Shown here: in pieces, positions 16,371-19,418 of the stretch
How the letters are laid out: every line of letters starts with the position of its first letter
How positions within the stretch are numbered: position 1 is the first letter of the stretch
Assembly (NCBI GenBank): GCA_934479825.1
Contig: CAKSOW010000041.1
Coordinates: forward strand, 1-19,418
Direction of reading: 5' to 3'
Length of the DNA stretch: 19,418 nt
Source of the DNA: an uncultured Eubacteriales bacterium
Lineage (GTDB): Bacteria > Bacillota > Clostridia > Oscillospirales > CAG-382
Position numbers and translations under genes: made by a program
Notes under the pieces: model-generated
Told to the model about the DNA's origin: nothing
What the model saw: the letters and a program-made list of their open reading frames with translations, nothing else
The model's database searches: none

Positions 16371-17205
16371 AAAACGCTATCTCACAGCCGTCATACGAGA
16401 CGCCAAAGCCTTTTTCGACGGCTATCGGCGCAAAATCGTCATATACCGCTCCGCCATTGTGCGAAAAATGATGAACATAAAAAATCGTTTTTTCATCAGC
16501 ACAGCCCATCTGAATCAACCGTTCCTTTACTTCCGCATCTTCACGCAGATTCATGTGACAGTCGTAATCCACTTCCGTATTCCCGGCCGTACAGTCTAAT
16601 GAGATAAACGAATAATACGGTCGCTTATCTTCCAAATACGCCCAAGTCTCGTCTAAAAATACCCCCGTGTCGTTTCCGTATAATAAATGCTTGTCCCCGT
16701 CGGATATGTCATAAATATAGGGATAAGTCGTATAATCATGCTTGGCTTTGAGGGGCGTGACCAAATGCTTTCCGATCTTTCGCGTTTCATACGGCATAAG
16801 CTCATATAATTCCCAGCGCTTTTGCTTGGCACAGCCGGCTCTTTGCAAAGTCGAAGAGATCAAATCCACCGTGGGTTGCGAACCGTATATATTTAAAGGA
16901 GACTCTTTGCCGCTAAGAAAGGCATAGGTTTCTTTGCGCTGTAAAAAATCGGTCGGATAGAGGTGATCGGGATGACGGTGCGTGATGATCAGATTTTCTA
17001 TTTTGTGCAACGGCAGACCGAACGCATAAACATGATATAACGTATCAGCCGGAAAGTCGATGAGCAGACAATCGTCGATCAGCGCCTGCGAACGGCTGCG
17101 CAGATTTTTTCCGCCAAGCGCACGGGCGCGTACACAGTATTCACATTCGCAGAAAATGCCGGGAAATCCCTCTGCTGCCGCTGTGCCATAGTATTTTATC
17201 TTCAT
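16369..17205 (-). CDS. MBL-fold metallo-hydrolase, PhnP-like
   Basis: A 278-residue cytoplasmic metallo-beta-lactamase-fold protein resembling PhnP, a phosphoribosyl cyclic phosphodiesterase. Seen: the metal motif H76-x-H78-x-D80-H81 in THRHPDH, H156 (KAKHD), D179 (YGNDTG) and H249 in HHFSHNGG, together giving the usual two-metal site. C19, C21 and C24 (CECEYC) match the cysteines of the structural zinc site known in E. coli PhnP. No phn genes lie nearby, so phosphonate breakdown is not supported and the substrate is unknown; other cyclic phosphodiesters are possible. ATG 17205 is chosen because AAAGGA lies nine bases upstream; an upstream in-frame ATG at 17244 lacks such a site. It is divergent from wecB and ends in a stop-overlapping terminator. 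Confidence 0.85.
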   Translation of the reverse strand: MKIKYYGTAAAEGFPGIFCECEYCVRARALGGKNLRSRSQALIDDCLLIDFPADTLYHVYAFGLPLHKIENLIITHRHPDHLYPTDFLQRKETYAFLSGKESPLNIYGSQPTVDLISSTLQRAGCAKQKRWELYELMPYETRKIGKHLVTPLKAKHDYTTYPYIYDISDGDKHLLYGNDTGVFLDETWAYLEDKRPYYSFISLDCTAGNTEVDYDCHMNLREDAEVKERLIQMGCADEKTIFYVHHFSHNGGAVYDDFAPIAVEKGFGVSYDGCEIAF

Positions 17206-17234
17206 ATTTTCGCTTCCTTTCGACTGATAGGTAT

Positions 17235-17243
17235 ATTGTATCA
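17235..17243 (-). promoter_or_regulatory. Possible extended -10 promoter of the metallo-hydrolase gene
   Basis: Reading the minus strand, TGATACAAT (17235-17243) fits an extended -10 element, with no good -35 box. The start would be about 23 bases before the ATG. Confidence 0.4.
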
Positions 17244-17333
17244 CGCCGGTAGGGGGGATTTCTATGCCATTTTATAAGAAAATCATGAATATTGCAGGCG
17301 CTGTTTGTTCATAAAATTAACATATTGGAAAAT

Positions 17334-17345
17334 GATAGACCTATC
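17334..17345. promoter_or_regulatory. Palindrome in the divergent spacer
   Basis: GATAGACCTATC is a near-perfect dyad upstream of wecB. One arm read on the minus strand (GATAGGT) recurs on the plus strand at 17226-17232, inside the leader of the divergent gene. It could be a shared operator; support is positional only. Confidence 0.3.
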
Positions 17346-17375
17346 TTTTTAGACGCTTTCGTAGTAATATATAAC

Positions 17376-17381
17376 TATAAT
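17376..17381 (+). promoter_or_regulatory. Possible -10 box of wecB
   Basis: TATAAT lies 24 bases before the wecB ATG in an AT-rich stretch. I see no convincing -35 box at the right distance, and the leader would be under 20 bases. Confidence 0.35.
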
Positions 17382-17405
17382 ATAAGGAAAAGGAACTATT
17401 GAAAC

Positions 17406-18497
17406 ATGAAGAAGATCATGCTTGTATTCGGGACGCGTCCCGAAGCGATAAAAATGTGTCCGCTTGTCAACGAACTGAAAACGCGTGCAGAGTTGGATAC
17501 AAAGGTCTGTGTGACCGGTCAGCACCGGCAGATGCTTGACCAGGTATTGGAAGCTTTTCATGTCACGCCGGACTATGACCTTTCCATTATGAAAGATAAG
17601 CAGACGCTGTTTGATGTCACTGTCAACATTTTGGAACGCATCAAAGCGGTGCTTGAAACCGAAAAGCCGGATGTTGTGCTGGTCCACGGAGATACATCCA
17701 CAACCTTTGTGACCGCGCTTGCCTGCTATTATCTGCAAATTCCGGTCGGACACGTGGAGGCCGGACTTCGCACCTATAATATTTATTCGCCCTACCCGGA
17801 GGAATTCAATCGTCAGGCCGTGGGGATCATCGCGAAATACAATTTTGCGCCGACCGAGCTTTCCAAAGAAAACCTGCTTCGCGAGGGCAAGGATCCGGAT
17901 TCGATCTTTGTTACGGGAAACACGGCAATTGACGCGCTCAAAACGACGGTGCGGGGGGATTTTACGCATCCGGTCTTAACGTGGGCGCAAGGCAGCCGTT
18001 TAATTGTCATCACGGCGCACCGGCGCGAGAATTTAGGCGAGCCAATGCATCACATGTTCCGCGCGATACGGCGGATCATGGACAGTCATCCGGACGTTAA
18101 GGCGGTATACCCGATCCATATGAATCCGGTGGTGCGCAAAGCGGCCGAAGAGGAGCTTGGCGGCTGTGAACGGATAAGAATTATTGAGCCGCTGGAGGTA
18201 TTGGAATTTCACAATCTGCTGGCAAGAAGCTATTTGATTCTGACGGACAGCGGAGGAATTCAAGAAGAGGCGCCGTCGCTGGGAAAGCCGGTGCTTGTCA
18301 TGCGTGACACGACCGAGCGTCCGGAGGGAATCAAGGCAGGCACATTAAAGCTTGTCGGCACAGACGAAGCGACGATATATGAAAATTTCAACCGGTTATT
18401 GTCGGACAAAGAGGCGTATGACGCCATGGCCAAGGCCTCGAACCCGTATGGGGATGGCCATGCTTGCCGGAGAATTGCGGACATCTTATGCCGATAA
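17406..18497 (+). CDS. wecB: UDP-N-acetylglucosamine 2-epimerase (non-hydrolysing)
   Basis: Interconverts UDP-GlcNAc and UDP-ManNAc in the cytoplasm, supplying ManNAc for teichoic-acid linkage units or secondary cell-wall polymers. The 363-residue length is typical. Seen: G9-TRPEAIK-16 near the N-terminus, D96 in HGDTST, E118 in HVEAGLR, E132 in YPEEFNR and H205 in TAHRREN, matching the acidic and histidine active-site residues of E. coli WecB, and TDSGGIQEEAPSLGKPVLVMRDTTERPEG in the C-terminal UDP-binding half. Also called mnaA in Gram-positives. ATG 17406 has AAAAGGA at 17388-17394, a rather long 11-base spacing. It stands alone, with a repeat element downstream, so no surface-polymer operon is visible. 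A role in the polymer that holds the SLH protein is inference. Confidence 0.95.
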   Translation: MKKIMLVFGTRPEAIKMCPLVNELKTRAELDTKVCVTGQHRQMLDQVLEAFHVTPDYDLSIMKDKQTLFDVTVNILERIKAVLETEKPDVVLVHGDTSTTFVTALACYYLQIPVGHVEAGLRTYNIYSPYPEEFNRQAVGIIAKYNFAPTELSKENLLREGKDPDSIFVTGNTAIDALKTTVRGDFTHPVLTWAQGSRLIVITAHRRENLGEPMHHMFRAIRRIMDSHPDVKAVYPIHMNPVVRKAAEEELGGCERIRIIEPLEVLEFHNLLARSYLILTDSGGIQEEAPSLGKPVLVMRDTTERPEGIKAGTLKLVGTDEATIYENFNRLLSDKEAYDAMAKASNPYGDGHACRRIADILCR

Positions 18498-18499
18498 GG

Positions 18500-18518
18500 G
18501 GTACTTTTAAAAAGTACC
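18500..18518 (+). terminator. Short hairpin after wecB
   Basis: GGTACTT/AAGTACC (18500-18518, extendable to nine pairs) starts two bases after the stop codon. No T run follows. The outer hairpins of element E begin eight bases further on and may serve together with it. Confidence 0.5.
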
Positions 18519-18525
18519 GAAAATT

Positions 18526-19418
18526 GGCGGCTATGCCGCCTGTCTATGCGCACGCGAAGCGTGAGTTTGCCGCCCTGAAAGGGCGGCATTTCTTTTCGCG
18601 AAAAGTTTCTAAAAGAGACGTTTTTTACGTTACTTTTTGCGGCGTGCAAAAAGTAACCAAAAAGCACGCGGGACTCCGTCCTGCGACCTCGGTTCAAAGC
18701 TCTGTACAGGAATGTTTTTGATAGAATTTGCAGCTTTCAGCCTCAAAATCAGTTTTTAGGCTTTGAACCGGTGCGAAAGGGAAGTTGTACTACAAACGCA
18801 GAATCAGGTTTTGCGAAAAAATGAAGTTGAAGTGCATGCTTGCCGCCGCAAGCAGTCAATGAAAAGTGAAAGTGTACGTTATCTTTGTTGCGGTGGAAAT
18901 GGGAAGTTGGTGTGGGCTGGGGGAAAGTTGGAACAAAAATAGGCTTAGCTTTACACAAAAGTGATGTGAGCCGGTGAAGATTTTGAGATTTGCCCAAAAT
19001 ATTTTTAAGTGCAAAAAACTGGAATTTTTACTCTCTCACAAAACCTTTTTTCTCAAAGATAGCTTACTGTTCGCGAAAAAACCACCTCCCACCAAACTCT
19101 CCCATTCCCTGAAATACATAACCTACTGTCCACCCAAATCGGAGCAGGTCTTTTCAAAAACACCTACAAATCCTTACGCAGTAAAACCCCCGTCTCGCGC
19201 CAGTTCAAAATACTCCGAGCTGCATGGCACAAGACTGCAATTTTCCGCATAATTTTTTGATAGGCACATAGCTTGTATTTTAGCAAACAACTCCTACGCT
19301 CGGAATTTTGAACCGTTCCCCGGAGTCCAGAGGGCCGCAGCCCTCTGGTGTACGTTTTGGTTACTTTTTCGTACAAGCGAAAAAGTAACAGAAAAAACGT
19401 TCTTTTGGTTGTTTTTGC
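18526..19418. repeat. Composite hairpin element, copy E (right arm cut by window end)
   Basis: The left arm has the copy-D type outer set: GGCGGC/GCCGCC (18526-18540), CACGC/GCGTG (18551-18563) and GCCGCCCT/AGGGCGGC (18569-18587), followed by a GTTACTTTTTGC-type stem and a diverged CGACC block. The core is 18691-19314. The visible right arm holds CCAGAGGG/CCCTCTGG (19327-19348) and a GTTACTTTTTCG/CGAAAAAGTAAC stem before the window ends. The left boundary lies against the wecB 3' hairpin. Confidence 0.8.
18691..19314 (+). repeat. Core of element copy E
   Basis: Module 1 is 18691-18769. Module 2 is 19202-19314, its first base changed (AGTTC in place of GGTTC). The centre carries GTACGTTATCTTTGTTGCGG (18873-18892) and AACCTACTGTCCACCCAAAT (19120-19139). 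It is nearly the reverse complement of the centre of copy D over most of its length. Orientation is module 1 then module 2. Confidence 0.8.

Overview
The window looks like chromosome from a mid-GC member of the Clostridia, possibly an Oscillospirales relative. The evidence is a three-SLH surface protein, a tetrahydrofolate riboswitch ahead of a folate ECF transporter subunit, a hisS-aspS tandem, strong AGGAGG-type ribosome binding sites and sigma-A promoters. The order-level placement is inference. No tRNA, rRNA, CRISPR array, transposase or phage gene was found.

Layout. 1-396 is the right half of a non-coding repeat element (copy A), running up to the ribosome binding site of an SDR oxidoreductase of the D-mannonate oxidoreductase type (415-1281). 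Pyruvate kinase follows (1403-2827) with a perfect-stem terminator. 2867-3952 is element copy B. A consensus promoter (4015-4043), preceded by a tandem 11-mer, drives a large secreted SLH protein (4108-7443). 7571-7910 holds a promoter, a THF riboswitch and a terminator-type expression platform controlling a folate ECF S component (7911-8558) and a short QueG-like iron-sulfur protein (8571-9362). Element copy C (9368-10457) fills the gap between the convergent queG-like and aspS genes. On the minus strand, transcription runs HTH protein (14994), CorA-type transporter, hisS, aspS (ending 10465), from a consensus promoter at 15056-15084. Element copy D (15115-16323) lies between that promoter and a PhnP-like metallo-hydrolase (16369-17205, minus). 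A 200-bp divergent spacer leads to wecB/mnaA (17406-18497, plus). Element copy E (18526 to the window end) follows.

The most unusual content is this element family: five copies, four with a complete core. Each complete copy is about 1.1-1.2 kb, has no conserved reading frame and is built almost wholly of hairpins. A core of about 575-626 bp, bounded by GGTTCAAA/TTTGAACC inverted repeats and containing two palindromic modules, sits between two arms that mirror each other. In copy D the core is inverted relative to B, C and E while the arms keep their outward orientation. Arm types match within a copy and differ between copies. I cannot assign the family to a named element.

Functional links. 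The SLH protein should attach to a pyruvylated secondary cell-wall polymer, which often contains ManNAc, and WecB makes UDP-ManNAc; this link is inference. The folate riboswitch operon unites a folate transporter with a QueG-like reductase. The rest are housekeeping genes.
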